Shown piece by piece: positions 53,901-61,151 of a stretch of 64,000 nt of DNA. The notes beneath the pieces are model-generated. The model did not search any database, was not told the origin of the DNA, and was given only the letters and a program-made list of their open reading frames with translations. Position numbers and translations under genes: made by a program. The DNA is taken from assembly GCA_002483105.1 (NCBI GenBank), contig DLHG01000013.1, forward strand, positions 310,001-374,000, read 5' to 3'. This stretch comes from Bacteroidetes bacterium UBA7674 (lineage in GTDB: Bacteria > Bacteroidota > Bacteroidia > Chitinophagales > Chitinophagaceae). Each line of letters opens with the position of its first letter. Position 1 is the stretch's first letter.

Positions 53901-54438
53901 GCTTTCTATAAAGCTGAAGGATATAGCGGCCACGAATGTGGGTGCCAGCAATCGTGTTGACTGGAGCTCGGCCTCAGAAGATGCAGGAGATGTATATCAC
54001 CTGGAAAGAAGTGCTGATGGTAAAACGTTCGCACATATTGCAGACATTGATGCGAAAGGTGTAGCCTCAACTTATACTTACTGGGATGAAACTCCGGTTA
54101 CAGGCAGGAATTACTATCGCCTGAGAATGGCCGGCACTGATGGCAAATTCTACTATTCTAAAGTGGTTTCTACATTGGTGAAATCCTCGGATGCAGCATT
54201 CAGTATCAGCGTGTATCCTAATCCTGTGAAACACTCGGTTTCTGTATCTGTGAATGGAGACGTTTCAGGTAAAGCGACGGTAGTGGTAACTGATGCGACA
54301 GGTAAAATGGTGAAAGCTGTAAGACAAATAACAGGTCGCACTGTGTACATTAATATGGAGGATATGGCACAAGGCATGTACTTCATCAAGTACAGCGATG
54401 ATATGCACAATGAGACCATTAAGGTGAACAAGCAGTAG
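47959..54438 (+). CDS. Giant secreted repeat protein with Ig-like domains and type IX sorting domain
   Basis: The protein has 2159 residues with a signal peptide (1-27). Residues 137-511 hold three PCAS-type beta units of about 127 residues (PPC-like, tentative). Residues 601-1028 hold five Ig-like domains of about 86 residues with SYQWY..N.VLIPGAT and DAGTY motifs. Residues 1029-1572 hold six tandem units of about 91 residues, each starting RPTA and containing GPWTF and DANC. A sixth Ig domain follows at about 1573-1660, then a G8-like/IgG-fold stretch. The Por-type sorting domain starts near residue 2084 (YPNPVKHS). It is likely surface-exposed, perhaps an adhesin. The cargo and ligand are unknown. 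Confidence 0.88.
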   Translation: MLHLKRVLRAFLCVLLPLVYTVDINAQCLNGTAFGTSTMPTVGNSMSFAGIYAGEYRTCNSAVSGNTYTISSTTTSDYLTVRRQTYNGLVVASGPSPLTFVNNFTGTVYIHINTNSGCGTQSLSRTITVVNGAPFNPCASIPTVTCGTAINTVVSGAGAWNVTSCGYSTPGREQLYSFTPTVTGAYSINVNSVVGGYVDYYWKAASGGCNATGWNCIDDIAFTGTFPVATLTAGVQYYFLLDPEGTGSYTHNWTINCLAGFDPCASIPTVTCGNAINTVITSGSGAWSPGTCGYSTPGREQLYSFTPTVTGAYTINVNSVAGGYVDYFWKAASGGCNATGWNCIDDINFTGTFPVATLTAGVQYYFLLDPEGTGAYTHNWTINCVTPPFDPCASIATVTCGTLNSTVLSGSSTWATAACGFTMAGREAVFSFTPTVTGPYSINASSITGGYIDFLYKAASGGCNSGGWICLADISGPATFPVATLTAGVQYYFLLDKETTASGTANWTITGTSATTPTVNASVNPLCSGSSTTLSIASGTLNNNTQWSWYTGSCGGTAAGTGTSITVSPTTTTTYFVQGTGGACAPAGACGQVTVTVNNTPVISGQPAGANLCAGSPLNLSVTASNAAGYQWYLNSSPIPGATGATYNVPSATIANAGNYYAVAMGVAPCGNATSNTVTVNVTNPATVTSQPPANVGVCQGGTLTLAVSATGATSYQWYKDNVLMPGETSPTYSFVGATSANAGTYHLVMGSNSPCGNVQTMNYVVSITPNPTITTQPPAFVSACAGSPLNITVVAANTLTYEWYKDNVLIPGATAATYNVPSSSSADQGLYHVIAVGNNGCGTVQSTSTFAAITQPATITVQPAPTTTICAGSTLNLNATVTNAASYQWYRNSVLIPGATSATYNVGSATTADAGTYYLVVTSNSPCGNATSSNAVVNVTTPASITTPPPAAISVCNGSALTITAAGANTTGYQWYRNNVLIAGATSATYSVPSVTSANAGTYHVVLGSNSPCAAATSSNCIVTVTPRPTAVITTSPTPICNGQFASMSVAFTGTGPWTFTRFDGTTSVTETVSSNPYVFYFTPTVTTTYSITALNDVNCTAIPADYAGTATKTVNPRPTALISTVGPTTICNGSSANMSIALTGTGPWTFNYSNGFTSTQVTTFANPYTFTVSPSTTSTYTINVLLDANCIATPADYAGSATITVNQRPTASLGILGAATLCNGGSTTMQVALTGTAPWTFNYNDGTTNTSVTTSTNPYTFTVTPSVTTTYTITSLLDANCTGLPVDYAGPATVNVNPRPTAAISVNGASTVCNGTPTNINVALTGTGPWTFGYSDGTTTNIVTANTSPYILSVTPSTTSAYSITSLLDANCTAIPADYAGSAMVIVNQRPTAAVVVTGATTVCDGTGTNIDVNLTGTGPWLFQYSDGSTTTTVGTATSPYSFTVTPSATTTYSVTMLSDANCSAISADMATTGTVTVNPRPTATIAANSAATICEGSSVNMDVTFTGTAPWTFDYFDGTTTTNVTSVTNTYSFTVAPNVSTIYSITSLVDANCTAQAGDYATTVPVTVNHAPAITGQPQSVTECSGIGTSLSVTATGTNLTYQWTKDGVNISDGATYNGTNTNVLMINSITGTSGSYEVIIGGTCPPVVTSNAVTVTEDVNNIWNGAIDESWSVAGNWSCGTVPIVTTNVLIPGNALLEPLVNIPTAICNTLTIEPLATVAFTGVNNALEIKSTITNGGTFDALLGKVILSGTSAQNIPGVTYKDLEIEGGSTKSLDGNATITGILSLMDGYVSLGEYDLTLNVPVQTIGGSASSFIVTNDTGVVVGKNMGAVGGNPDAVMFHVGTDASAYTPIMLENLGDADDYSVRVMEHVYVDGHGVNPLMVTNPVTDRTWMVTEGVTGGSIVNMNPYWNISEEINGFDQSHVYVAHYTGGEWTAHIDSAINAPAAGTFGTMFFADADSIDTFSPFTVASMHQFPLSIKLKDIAATNVGASNRVDWSSASEDAGDVYHLERSADGKTFAHIADIDAKGVASTYTYWDETPVTGRNYYRLRMAGTDGKFYYSKVVSTLVKSSDAAFSISVYPNPVKHSVSVSVNGDVSGKATVVVTDATGKMVKAVRQITGRTVYINMEDMAQGMYFIKYSDDMHNETIKVNKQ

Positions 54439-54462
54439 TTAATTAATAAATAAGCGGTAATG

Positions 54463-54496
54463 CAAAAGCTCCCATTCATTGGGAGCTTTTGTTTTT
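54463..54496 (+). terminator. Terminator after the giant repeat protein gene
   Basis: A perfect 12-bp stem (54463-54474 with 54480-54491) with loop TTCAT is followed by a T-run. It lies 25 bp past the stop codon. Confidence 0.9.
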
Positions 54497-54528
54497 AATA
54501 GTAACTTTAAGAAAACAACGAACTGGTC

Positions 54529-55926
54529 ATGAGGAAAATAGCATTACTACTACTATCGGCAATAAGTATCCAGGCGTCAGCCACTACATGGCTGGTTGGC
54601 CCCACACAGACTTATACAATGCCCAGCGACGTAAGCGCGCTGGTACAGAATGGCGATACTGTATTGATAGATGCAGGGCTCTATGAAAGCGATGTGGCCA
54701 AGTGGACAGCTGATGACCTGGTAATAAAAGGCGTAGGGGGGATGGCGCAGCTGTTCTCGAATGGGCTGGTACATAGCGGCAAAGGGATCTGGTTGATACA
54801 AGGGGACAATACCCTGGTGGAGAACATAGAGTTCGCAGAAGCTGCCTGTGTTGACCAGAACGGTGCGGGCATCCGGCAGGAAGGGACAGACCTCACGGTA
54901 CGTAATTGCTACTTTCATGATAATGAGAATGGCATACTCTGTGGGGTAGATGCGAATAGTGATATAACGATAGAATACTCAGAATTTTACAACAACGGCT
55001 ATGGAGATGGCTATAGCCACAACCTATATATAGGTCACATCAATAGCCTGACCTTCCAGTACAATTACACCCATCACGCTGATATAGGGCACGAACTGAA
55101 AAGCAGGGCAGCGAATAACTACATCCTGTACAATCGCTTTGGTGAAGAGGCTACAGGCACCGCCAGTCGCTCTATAGACCTGCCTAACGGCGGTTTAGCC
55201 ATAATTGTGGGTAATGTAATAGAACAGGGGCCAAACTCCGACAACAGCAACATAATAGGCTATGGCATGGAAGGGACGAGCAATACCTCCGATACTGCCA
55301 TGTATGTGATCAACAATACGCTAGTAAACAATAAAACAATGGGCTCATTTATACAAGTGCCTAACGGTACTGCCTATTGCAGCATTAAGAACAACATCTT
55401 TGCCGGGCCGGGAACGGTGCTCTCGGGCAGTATAACTACATTGGATAGTGCAGGTAACTTTGTTACAACTATAGCGAATGTGAGCTTCGTGAATGCCCCG
55501 GCTTATAATTTTCATTTGCAGATGAATTCCCCGGCGAGGAACATTGCGGTGCCCTGTGGCATGGCAGGAACTTTCTCACTGGAGCCTGTAAATGAATACG
55601 TAGATACCGCGCAAAAGATCTTCCGCTTTATGAACGATGGGGCTATGGACCCGGGAGCATTTGAGTATATTATCGAGACATCTGTAGCAACTGTAGGTGT
55701 TGCGAATGGTTTTATAGTTTATCCCAATCCTGCTTCCGGTGTATTAAACGTGCTGACCACTGATGCTACCATAAAAGAGTTAAGGCTTTATGACAATATA
55801 GGCAAGCTAGTAGCAACACAGGCTGCAACAGTTGGTGTAACCAAGCTGAATATAAGCAACTTATCCCCAGGTATATACTGGCTCAGCTCTGACAATGGAG
55901 TGGGGCAGAAGGTGGTGGTGAGGTAG
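54529..55926 (+). CDS. Secreted parallel beta-helix protein with type IX sorting domain
   Basis: The protein has 465 residues with a signal peptide (MRKIALLLLSAISIQASA). The lyase-like opening (MPSDVSALVQNGDTVLIDAGLYES) is followed by beta-helix coils with Asn ladders (LTVRNCYFHDNENGILCG, ITIEYSEFYNNGYGDGYSHNLYIG, LVNNKTMGSFIQVPNG). The sorting domain starts near residue 398 (VYPNPASGVLNV) and ends SDNGVGQKVVVR. It may act on polysaccharides, but catalytic residues are not evident. It has its own position 90 bp after the giant protein. Confidence 0.87.
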   Translation: MRKIALLLLSAISIQASATTWLVGPTQTYTMPSDVSALVQNGDTVLIDAGLYESDVAKWTADDLVIKGVGGMAQLFSNGLVHSGKGIWLIQGDNTLVENIEFAEAACVDQNGAGIRQEGTDLTVRNCYFHDNENGILCGVDANSDITIEYSEFYNNGYGDGYSHNLYIGHINSLTFQYNYTHHADIGHELKSRAANNYILYNRFGEEATGTASRSIDLPNGGLAIIVGNVIEQGPNSDNSNIIGYGMEGTSNTSDTAMYVINNTLVNNKTMGSFIQVPNGTAYCSIKNNIFAGPGTVLSGSITTLDSAGNFVTTIANVSFVNAPAYNFHLQMNSPARNIAVPCGMAGTFSLEPVNEYVDTAQKIFRFMNDGAMDPGAFEYIIETSVATVGVANGFIVYPNPASGVLNVLTTDATIKELRLYDNIGKLVATQAATVGVTKLNISNLSPGIYWLSSDNGVGQKVVVR

Positions 55927-55929
55927 GCT

Positions 55930-55956
55930 CGTACTCCGGTCAGAGACCGGAGTACG
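55930..55956. repeat. Perfect 11-bp-stem palindrome between convergent genes
   Basis: CGTACTCCGGT (55930-55940) pairs exactly with ACCGGAGTACG (55946-55956) around the loop CAGAG. It lies 3 bp after the stop of the upstream gene. There is no T-run, so it is not a canonical terminator. The core GGTCAG..GACC also occurs in the hairpin at 6446-6465. Confidence 0.65.
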
Positions 55957-55989
55957 CTTCGCTAAACTCCGGGGCATCGGGGTATTTAC

Positions 55990-56391
55990 CTATTTCAAAG
56001 TGAACTTTATCGGAACAACGTAATAAACTTTTACAGGTTTACCATTAGACACGCCGGGTTTCCATTTTGGCATAGCCTTAACTACACGTATCCCTTCAGC
56101 ATCTAAACTAGGGTGCACTCCCTTCGAGACCACGGGATCACTGATATGGCCATCTTCATTGATAATGAACTTAATGACCACGCGTCCCTCGATAGAACTA
56201 TCCAGAGCTACTTGGGGATATCGTACGTTTTTTTGTAGGAATTGTGCCAGATCGAAGCCCGGTTCCGGCATTTGCTCTACATAGTGGTATATCTCGTCCT
56301 TGGGAGCTTTTGTGTCTTTAATGGTTTCCTGCGAAAATGCTGAAAATGAGGCCATTAACAGGCCTGTTGCCAGGGTTATAAGTTTCTTCAT
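55990..56391 (-). CDS. Small secreted TonB C-terminal domain protein
   Basis: The protein has 133 residues with a signal peptide (MKKLITLATGLLMASFSAFSQ). The TonB C-terminal fold covers about residues 47-133: FLQKNVRYPQVALDSSIEGRVVIKFIINEDGHISDPVVSKGVHPSLDAEGIRVVKAMPKWKPGVSNGKPV. The usual N-terminal TM anchor and Pro-rich spacer of TonB are absent, and a cleavable signal stands in their place, so it is unlikely to be a classical energy transducer. It is transcribed away from the ribosomal operon. Confidence 0.88.
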   Translation of the reverse strand: MKKLITLATGLLMASFSAFSQETIKDTKAPKDEIYHYVEQMPEPGFDLAQFLQKNVRYPQVALDSSIEGRVVIKFIINEDGHISDPVVSKGVHPSLDAEGIRVVKAMPKWKPGVSNGKPVKVYYVVPIKFTLK

Positions 56392-56517
56392 AGCCGTAAA
56401 ACTAGCAGAAATCCGTAATTTCGCATCATTCAGTACCTATTAATAGGTTATTAAGACCTTTATCAGGCCTACTTCTCCGCCGATTTCTGAAGTATTTTAA
56501 AAAACTTTAGAAATATT

Positions 56518-56548
56518 TTGCTCAAATAGAAAACTACGCTTACCTTTG
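56518..56548 (+). promoter_or_regulatory. Main promoter of the S10 operon
   Basis: TTG at 56518-56520, a 20-bp spacer, then TACCTTTG at 56541-56548 (exact TAnnTTTG), followed by CAGTCC. It is 39 bp upstream of the rpsJ ATG. Confidence 0.8.
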
Positions 56549-56587
56549 CAGTCCCAAATTTTACGGGAAAAGAAGATATTTATAAGT

Positions 56588-56893
56588 ATGTCACAGCGTA
56601 TCAGAATAAAGCTAAAATCTTACGACCACAATCTGGTAGATAAGTCTGCAGAGAAAATCGTTAAGACTGTGCGCAATACAGGAGCAGTGGTTACAGGCCC
56701 TATTCCGTTGCCAACAGAGAAGAAGATCTTTACAGTACTGCGTTCTCCGCACGTTAACAAGAAGTCTCGTGAACAATTCCAATTGTGCACTCACAAGCGC
56801 CTTTTGGATATCTACACCTCTTCTTCACGTACGGTTGATGCGCTTTCAAAACTTGACCTGCCTAGCGGTGTTGAGGTTGAAATTAAGGCGTAA
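56588..56893 (+). CDS. rpsJ: 30S ribosomal protein S10
   Basis: The protein has 101 residues from ATG 56588. S10 binds the 30S head and joins the NusB antitermination complex. Signature is IRIKLKSYDHNLVDKSAEKIVKTVRNTGAVVTGPIPLPTEKK then PHVNKKSREQF. It is the first gene of the operon here. The upstream neighbour is the unrelated tonB-like gene on the other strand, so the str genes (rpsL, rpsG, fusA) are not adjacent. The frame extends 14 codons upstream but through the promoter. Confidence 0.97.
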   Translation: MSQRIRIKLKSYDHNLVDKSAEKIVKTVRNTGAVVTGPIPLPTEKKIFTVLRSPHVNKKSREQFQLCTHKRLLDIYTSSSRTVDALSKLDLPSGVEVEIKA

Positions 56894-56980
56894 CAGACTT
56901 TGGTTCTTTAACATTATTGAAAAAACGGCCCATCCCGGACCACACAAAGGCAACCGGGCGCTAGGCTAAAATATAAAAAA

Positions 56981-57598
56981 ATGAAAGGTATAATTGGTAA
57001 AAAAATTGGCATGACCAGCATTTTTGAGCCGAATGGTAAGCAAGTATCTTGCACCATTATCGAAGCTGGACCTTGTGTGGTTACTCAAAAGAAAACCGTA
57101 GATACCGACGGTTATGATGCACTGCAAATCGCTTTCGGCGAGGCAAAGGAGAAAAATACTCCTAAGGCAGAGATCAATCACTTCGCTAAGGCAAATACAA
57201 CGCCTAAGTCTATCGTAAAAGAAATTCGTAATTGTTCAGTTGATAAGCAAGTTGGTGAAGCCATCACTTGTGAAATATTTACCGAAGGCGAGAAAGTATC
57301 TGTAGTAGGTACTTCGAAAGGTAAAGGTTTCCAGGGTGTGGTAAAACGTCATGGCTTCTCGGGTGTAGGTGAAGCGACCCATGGTCAACATGATCGTTCT
57401 CGTGCTCCGGGTTCTATAGGTGGTTCATCTTATCCTAGCCGTGTATTCAAAGGAATGCGCATGGCTGGCCGTATGGGTGGCGATCGTATCAAGATCAAAG
57501 CGCTGACAGTTGTAAAAATATTCCCAGAGCAGAACTACATATTGGTAACAGGTTCAGTTCCGGGTCATAACGGATCTATTGTTTTAATTCAGAATTAA
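56981..57598 (+). CDS. rplC: 50S ribosomal protein L3
   Basis: The protein has 205 residues. L3 is a primary assembly protein of the 50S subunit near the peptidyl-transferase centre. Signature is KGIIGKKIGMTSIF, then the conserved loop FQGVVKRHGFSG and THGQHDRSRAPGSIGGSSYPSRVFKG. The 87-bp gap after rpsJ contains a GC-rich inverted pair (CCCGG at 56934 with CCGGG at about 56956) that could fold in the mRNA. Confidence 0.97.
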   Translation: MKGIIGKKIGMTSIFEPNGKQVSCTIIEAGPCVVTQKKTVDTDGYDALQIAFGEAKEKNTPKAEINHFAKANTTPKSIVKEIRNCSVDKQVGEAITCEIFTEGEKVSVVGTSKGKGFQGVVKRHGFSGVGEATHGQHDRSRAPGSIGGSSYPSRVFKGMRMAGRMGGDRIKIKALTVVKIFPEQNYILVTGSVPGHNGSIVLIQN

Positions 57599-57606
57599 TT
57601 TCAGTC

Positions 57607-58245
57607 ATGCAAGTTGACGTTTTAAATAGTAAAGGTGCAAAAACCGGTCGCACATTAGATTTACCGGATGATATATTCGGTGTTGAGCCTAATGATCACG
57701 TGATTTATCTCGCTGTTAAGCAGTACTTAGCTGCACAGCGCCAGGGTACGCACGGCACTAAGACCCGTGCAGAAGTACACGGTTCTTCAAAGAAATTACA
57801 TCGCCAAAAGGGTACCGGTGGTTCTCGTAAGGGTAATATCCGTAACCCGTTATACAAGGGTGGTGGTACTATCAATGGTCCTAAGCCGCACGGTTATACA
57901 TTCAAGTTGAACCGTCAGGTGAAAGATCTGGCTAAGATCTCTGCTCTGTCTTACAAGGCTAAAGAGAACAAAATAGTAGTTGTTGAAGACATTACTATGG
58001 ACGCTCCTAAGACTAAAGACTTTAAAGCGATGATCACAGGTCTGAAAGGTACTAACAGGAAGACGCTTGTAATACTGCCTGAGCATAACACTAATGTTTA
58101 CTTAAGCGGACGTAACGTAGCTGACAACAAAACTACAATACTGAGCGACATGAATACTTACGACCTGGTGAACGCCAACGTATTGATATTCACTGAAAGT
58201 GCAGCAAAGCTGTTCAATGAAGATGTAGTAGCTGCTGAAGCTTAA
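57607..58245 (+). CDS. rplD: 50S ribosomal protein L4
   Basis: The protein has 212 residues. L4 lines the nascent-peptide tunnel. Signature is the basic loop with KLHRQKGTGGSRKGNIRNPLYKGGG and LNRQVKDLAKISALSYKA. It starts 8 bp after rplC. In many bacteria L4 represses its own operon by binding the leader; no such site was identified here. Confidence 0.96.
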   Translation: MQVDVLNSKGAKTGRTLDLPDDIFGVEPNDHVIYLAVKQYLAAQRQGTHGTKTRAEVHGSSKKLHRQKGTGGSRKGNIRNPLYKGGGTINGPKPHGYTFKLNRQVKDLAKISALSYKAKENKIVVVEDITMDAPKTKDFKAMITGLKGTNRKTLVILPEHNTNVYLSGRNVADNKTTILSDMNTYDLVNANVLIFTESAAKLFNEDVVAAEA

Positions 58246-58285
58246 TATTTAGAAAAGAATTTTCGTAACCGAATAATATTTAACA

Positions 58286-58582
58286 ATGATACTCACTGAA
58301 GTTTTGGTAAGACCCCTGATCACTGAAAAAGTGAACAGCCAAATGGAAGCTAGCAACCGCTACACTTTCCAGGTGGACAAGAGGGCTAATAAGCTGGAGA
58401 TCAAAAAGGCTATCGAAGAGTTTTACGGTGTAAAGGTTTCCGATGTTAATACCATCGTAGTACCGGGTAAAAGCAAATCACGCTTCACGAAAGCAGGTTT
58501 CATACAAGGTGTAAAAGGCTCTTACAAGAAAGCTATAGTAACTCTTACTGAAGGTGAATCGATAGATCTATTCTCAATGTAA
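58286..58582 (+). CDS. rplW: 50S ribosomal protein L23
   Basis: The protein has 98 residues. L23 lies at the tunnel exit and docks trigger factor and SRP. Signature is VLVRPLITEKVN, YTFQVDKRANKLEIKKAIEEFYGVKVSDVNT. Located 40 bp after rplD. The 78-bp gap to rplB carries a short GAAGG/CCTTC hairpin near 58604. Confidence 0.96.
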   Translation: MILTEVLVRPLITEKVNSQMEASNRYTFQVDKRANKLEIKKAIEEFYGVKVSDVNTIVVPGKSKSRFTKAGFIQGVKGSYKKAIVTLTEGESIDLFSM

Positions 58583-58660
58583 TAAAGTGAAAAGTGACGG
58601 AGTGGAGAAGGGGAGACCTTCTTAACTACACAACTTCTCAACTAGTAAAAGAAAAAGAAA

Positions 58661-59512
58661 ATGGCATTACGTAAATATAAACCGGTTACAGCCGGAACAC
58701 GTTGGAGAATCGGTAACGCATATGCTGAGGTTACCACTAATGTACCTGAGAAAAGTCTGTTGGAACCAATGCATGGTACCGGTGGCCGTAACTCTGATGG
58801 TCGTCGCGCAATGCGCTACATAGGTGGTGGTAACAAGAAGATGTACCGTATCATTGACTTTAAGCGTAACAAACATGGCGTTCCTGCTACTGTTAAGACG
58901 ATAGAGTACGATCCGAACCGTACGGCGTTCATCGCTTTGTTAGCTTATGCTGATGGTGAAAAGCGTTACATTCTTGCACCTCAGGGTCTTGAAGTAGGCG
59001 CTACCGTTCAAAGCGGTCCCGATGCAGCTCCTGAAGTAGGTAATGCATTACCATTGAAGAACATGCCTTTGGGTACTGTTATTCACAACATAGAATTACA
59101 GCCAGGTCGTGGTGGTGCAATGGCTCGCTCTGCGGGTACTTACGCTCAACTTACGGCTAAGGAAGAAAAATACGCAGTACTGAAGATGCCTAGTGGTGAG
59201 CTTCGCAAGATATTAGCTACTTGCATCGCAACTGTAGGTGTAGTATCTAACAGTGATCACGCACTCCAGTCAATGGGTAAAGCAGGTCGTAACCGTTGGA
59301 AAGGCATTAAGCCACGTAACCGTGGTGTTGCAATGAACCCGGTAGATCACCCGATGGGTGGTGGTGAAGGTCGCTCTTCAGGTGGTCACCCACGTAGCCG
59401 TACCGGTAAGTACGCGAAAGGTGAAAAAACACGTAACGTTAATAAGGGTAGTAACAAACTTATTATTCAACGTGCGGATGGTAAGAAACTGTCAAGTAAG
59501 TACACTAAGTAA
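58661..59512 (+). CDS. rplB: 50S ribosomal protein L2
   Basis: The protein has 283 residues. L2 is needed for subunit association and peptidyl-transferase assembly. Signature is RGGGNKKMYR-like IGGGNKKMYRIIDFKR, the conserved NPVDHPMGGGEGRSSGGHPRSR and LQPGRGGAMARSAGTYAQL. Usual length for the family, with a C-terminal basic tail. A CGGGAG/CTCCCG hairpin lies in the gap to rpsS. Confidence 0.97.
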   Translation: MALRKYKPVTAGTRWRIGNAYAEVTTNVPEKSLLEPMHGTGGRNSDGRRAMRYIGGGNKKMYRIIDFKRNKHGVPATVKTIEYDPNRTAFIALLAYADGEKRYILAPQGLEVGATVQSGPDAAPEVGNALPLKNMPLGTVIHNIELQPGRGGAMARSAGTYAQLTAKEEKYAVLKMPSGELRKILATCIATVGVVSNSDHALQSMGKAGRNRWKGIKPRNRGVAMNPVDHPMGGGEGRSSGGHPRSRTGKYAKGEKTRNVNKGSNKLIIQRADGKKLSSKYTK

Positions 59513-59558
59513 ATAACTATCGGGAGATAAAGCCTCCCGGATAATAAAAAAAAGACGA

Positions 59559-59825
59559 ATGGCTCGTTCAATTAGAAAAGGTCCTTATGTGGACGCGAAA
59601 CTGGATAAAAAAGTAATGGCAATGTCTGCCGGTACCACTAAGAAGGGTGTTATCAAGACATGGAGCCGTCGCTCTACTATCACTCCGGATTTTGTAGGTA
59701 CTACCTTTGCTGTTCATAACGGTAACAAGTTTATCCCTGTTTACGTTACGGAGTATATGGTTGGCCACAAACTGGGCGAATTTGCACCTACCCGCAACTT
59801 TAAAGGACATAGCGGTAGTAAATAA
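59559..59825 (+). CDS. rpsS: 30S ribosomal protein S19
   Basis: The protein has 88 residues. S19 is in the 30S head and contacts S13. Signature is ARSIRKGPYVDAKL, IKTWSRRSTITPDFVGTTFAVHNGNKFIPVYVTEYMVGHKLGEFAPTRNFKGH. Co-directional, 46 bp after rplB. Confidence 0.97.
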   Translation: MARSIRKGPYVDAKLDKKVMAMSAGTTKKGVIKTWSRRSTITPDFVGTTFAVHNGNKFIPVYVTEYMVGHKLGEFAPTRNFKGHSGSK

Positions 59826-59879
59826 TAATTAAATATTTGATTCGCGACCTTCTGGCCGGATCGTAAATAAAACTAAGAA

Positions 59880-60242
59880 ATGGAAGCTGTAGCTCGCTTA
59901 CGCAATTATCCTACATCACCTCGCAAGATGCGCCTGTTGGCGGACCTGGTTCGTGGTCTGGATGTAGAGAATGCAATCAACACATTGAAATTCAGCACAA
60001 AGCACCCTTCAGTGCCTTTGGAAAAACTCCTCATGAGCGCAATCGCGAATTGGAGAGTAAAGAATGAAGGCGTGGATATTGCTGCTGCGAATTTGTATAT
60101 CAAAACCATTTTCGTGGACGGTGGTCGTATGCTCAAGCGTATGCGCCCGGCGCCGCAAGGTCGTGCATACCGTGTACGTAAGCGTAGCAACCACATTACT
60201 TTGATCGTTGATAGCCGTAGTGCTGAAAGCGTAAACGCATAA
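59880..60242 (+). CDS. rplV: 50S ribosomal protein L22
   Basis: The protein has 120 residues. L22 lines the exit tunnel and its loop is a macrolide-resistance site. Signature is ARLRNYPTSPRKMRLLADLVRGLDVENAINTL and GGRMLKRMRPAPQGRAYRVRKRSNHITLIV. Located 54 bp after rpsS. Confidence 0.96.
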   Translation: MEAVARLRNYPTSPRKMRLLADLVRGLDVENAINTLKFSTKHPSVPLEKLLMSAIANWRVKNEGVDIAAANLYIKTIFVDGGRMLKRMRPAPQGRAYRVRKRSNHITLIVDSRSAESVNA

Positions 60243-60275
60243 TTTTAAAAACATTCAACTTTAATAATAAAAAGA

Positions 60276-61115
60276 ATGGGTCAAAAAGCAAATCCTACAG
60301 GTAACAGGTTGGGCATCGTCCGCGGATGGGACTCAATGTGGTTTGGCGAAAAGAGGGATTTCGGTCAGAAACTGATCGAGGATCATAAAATCCGTACTTA
60401 CCTGAACGCACGTATCAACAAAGGAGGCATCTCCCGCATCGTTATCGAGCGTACACTTGGTAAACTGATCGTTACTATCCACACTTCTAAGCCTGGTATC
60501 ATCATAGGTAAAGGCGGTTCTGAAGTTGATCGTATCAAAGAAGAGCTGAAGAAACTGACGAAGAAAGATGACGTGCAGATCAACATTATGGAGATCCGTC
60601 GTCCGGAACTGGATGCAGTTATCGTAGGTGAAACCATATGCCGCCAGATAGAAGGCCGTGTTAGCTACAAACGTGCTATCAAAATGGCTATCTCTACTGC
60701 AATGCGTATGGGTGCTGAAGGTATCAAGATCAAAGCCGGTGGCCGTTTGAATGGTGCTGAGATCGCTCGTAGTGAAGAATTCAAACAAGGACGTACACCA
60801 TTGCATACTTTCCGTATGGATATCGACTACGCTTCTGTATATGCAATGACTGTATATGGTAAGATAGGTCTGAAAGTATGGATATGTAAAGGTGAAGTAC
60901 TTGGCAAGCGTGACCTGAATCCGAATTTCGCAACAAATTCTGATAACCGTGGTAACCAACGTGCAGGTATAGGTGAAGATCGTGGTGGAGACCGTGGCGG
61001 TCGTGGTGGAGACCGCGGCGGACGTGGTGGAGACCGTGGTGGACGCGGAGCAGGTGGCGGAGATCGCGGTGGACGTAGCGGCGGCGGTGCAAACCGTGGT
61101 GGCGGACGTAATTAA
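60276..61115 (+). CDS. rpsC: 30S ribosomal protein S3 with Gly/Arg/Asp-rich tail
   Basis: The protein has 279 residues. S3 forms part of the mRNA entry channel and helicase. The KH domain has GIIIGKGGSEVDRIKEELKKL. The family core ends near residue 215 (WICKGEVLGKRDLN). From about residue 228 the tail is a near-perfect tandem of RGGD/RGG-type units (G-x-R-G-G-D-R-G-G-R-G-G), unlike the short tail of E. coli S3. The tail is encoded by short DNA repeats (60979-61110). It is an unusual extension, perhaps RNA-binding. Confidence 0.96.
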   Translation: MGQKANPTGNRLGIVRGWDSMWFGEKRDFGQKLIEDHKIRTYLNARINKGGISRIVIERTLGKLIVTIHTSKPGIIIGKGGSEVDRIKEELKKLTKKDDVQINIMEIRRPELDAVIVGETICRQIEGRVSYKRAIKMAISTAMRMGAEGIKIKAGGRLNGAEIARSEEFKQGRTPLHTFRMDIDYASVYAMTVYGKIGLKVWICKGEVLGKRDLNPNFATNSDNRGNQRAGIGEDRGGDRGGRGGDRGGRGGDRGGRGAGGGDRGGRSGGGANRGGGRN

Positions 61116-61151
61116 TAATATTCTTTAGAATACATAATAAATATTGTAACA

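Noticed and set aside
60333..60959. 208-codon frame antisense to rpsC
   Set aside because: rpsC is certain; the antisense frame is Thr/Phe-rich without any family pattern.
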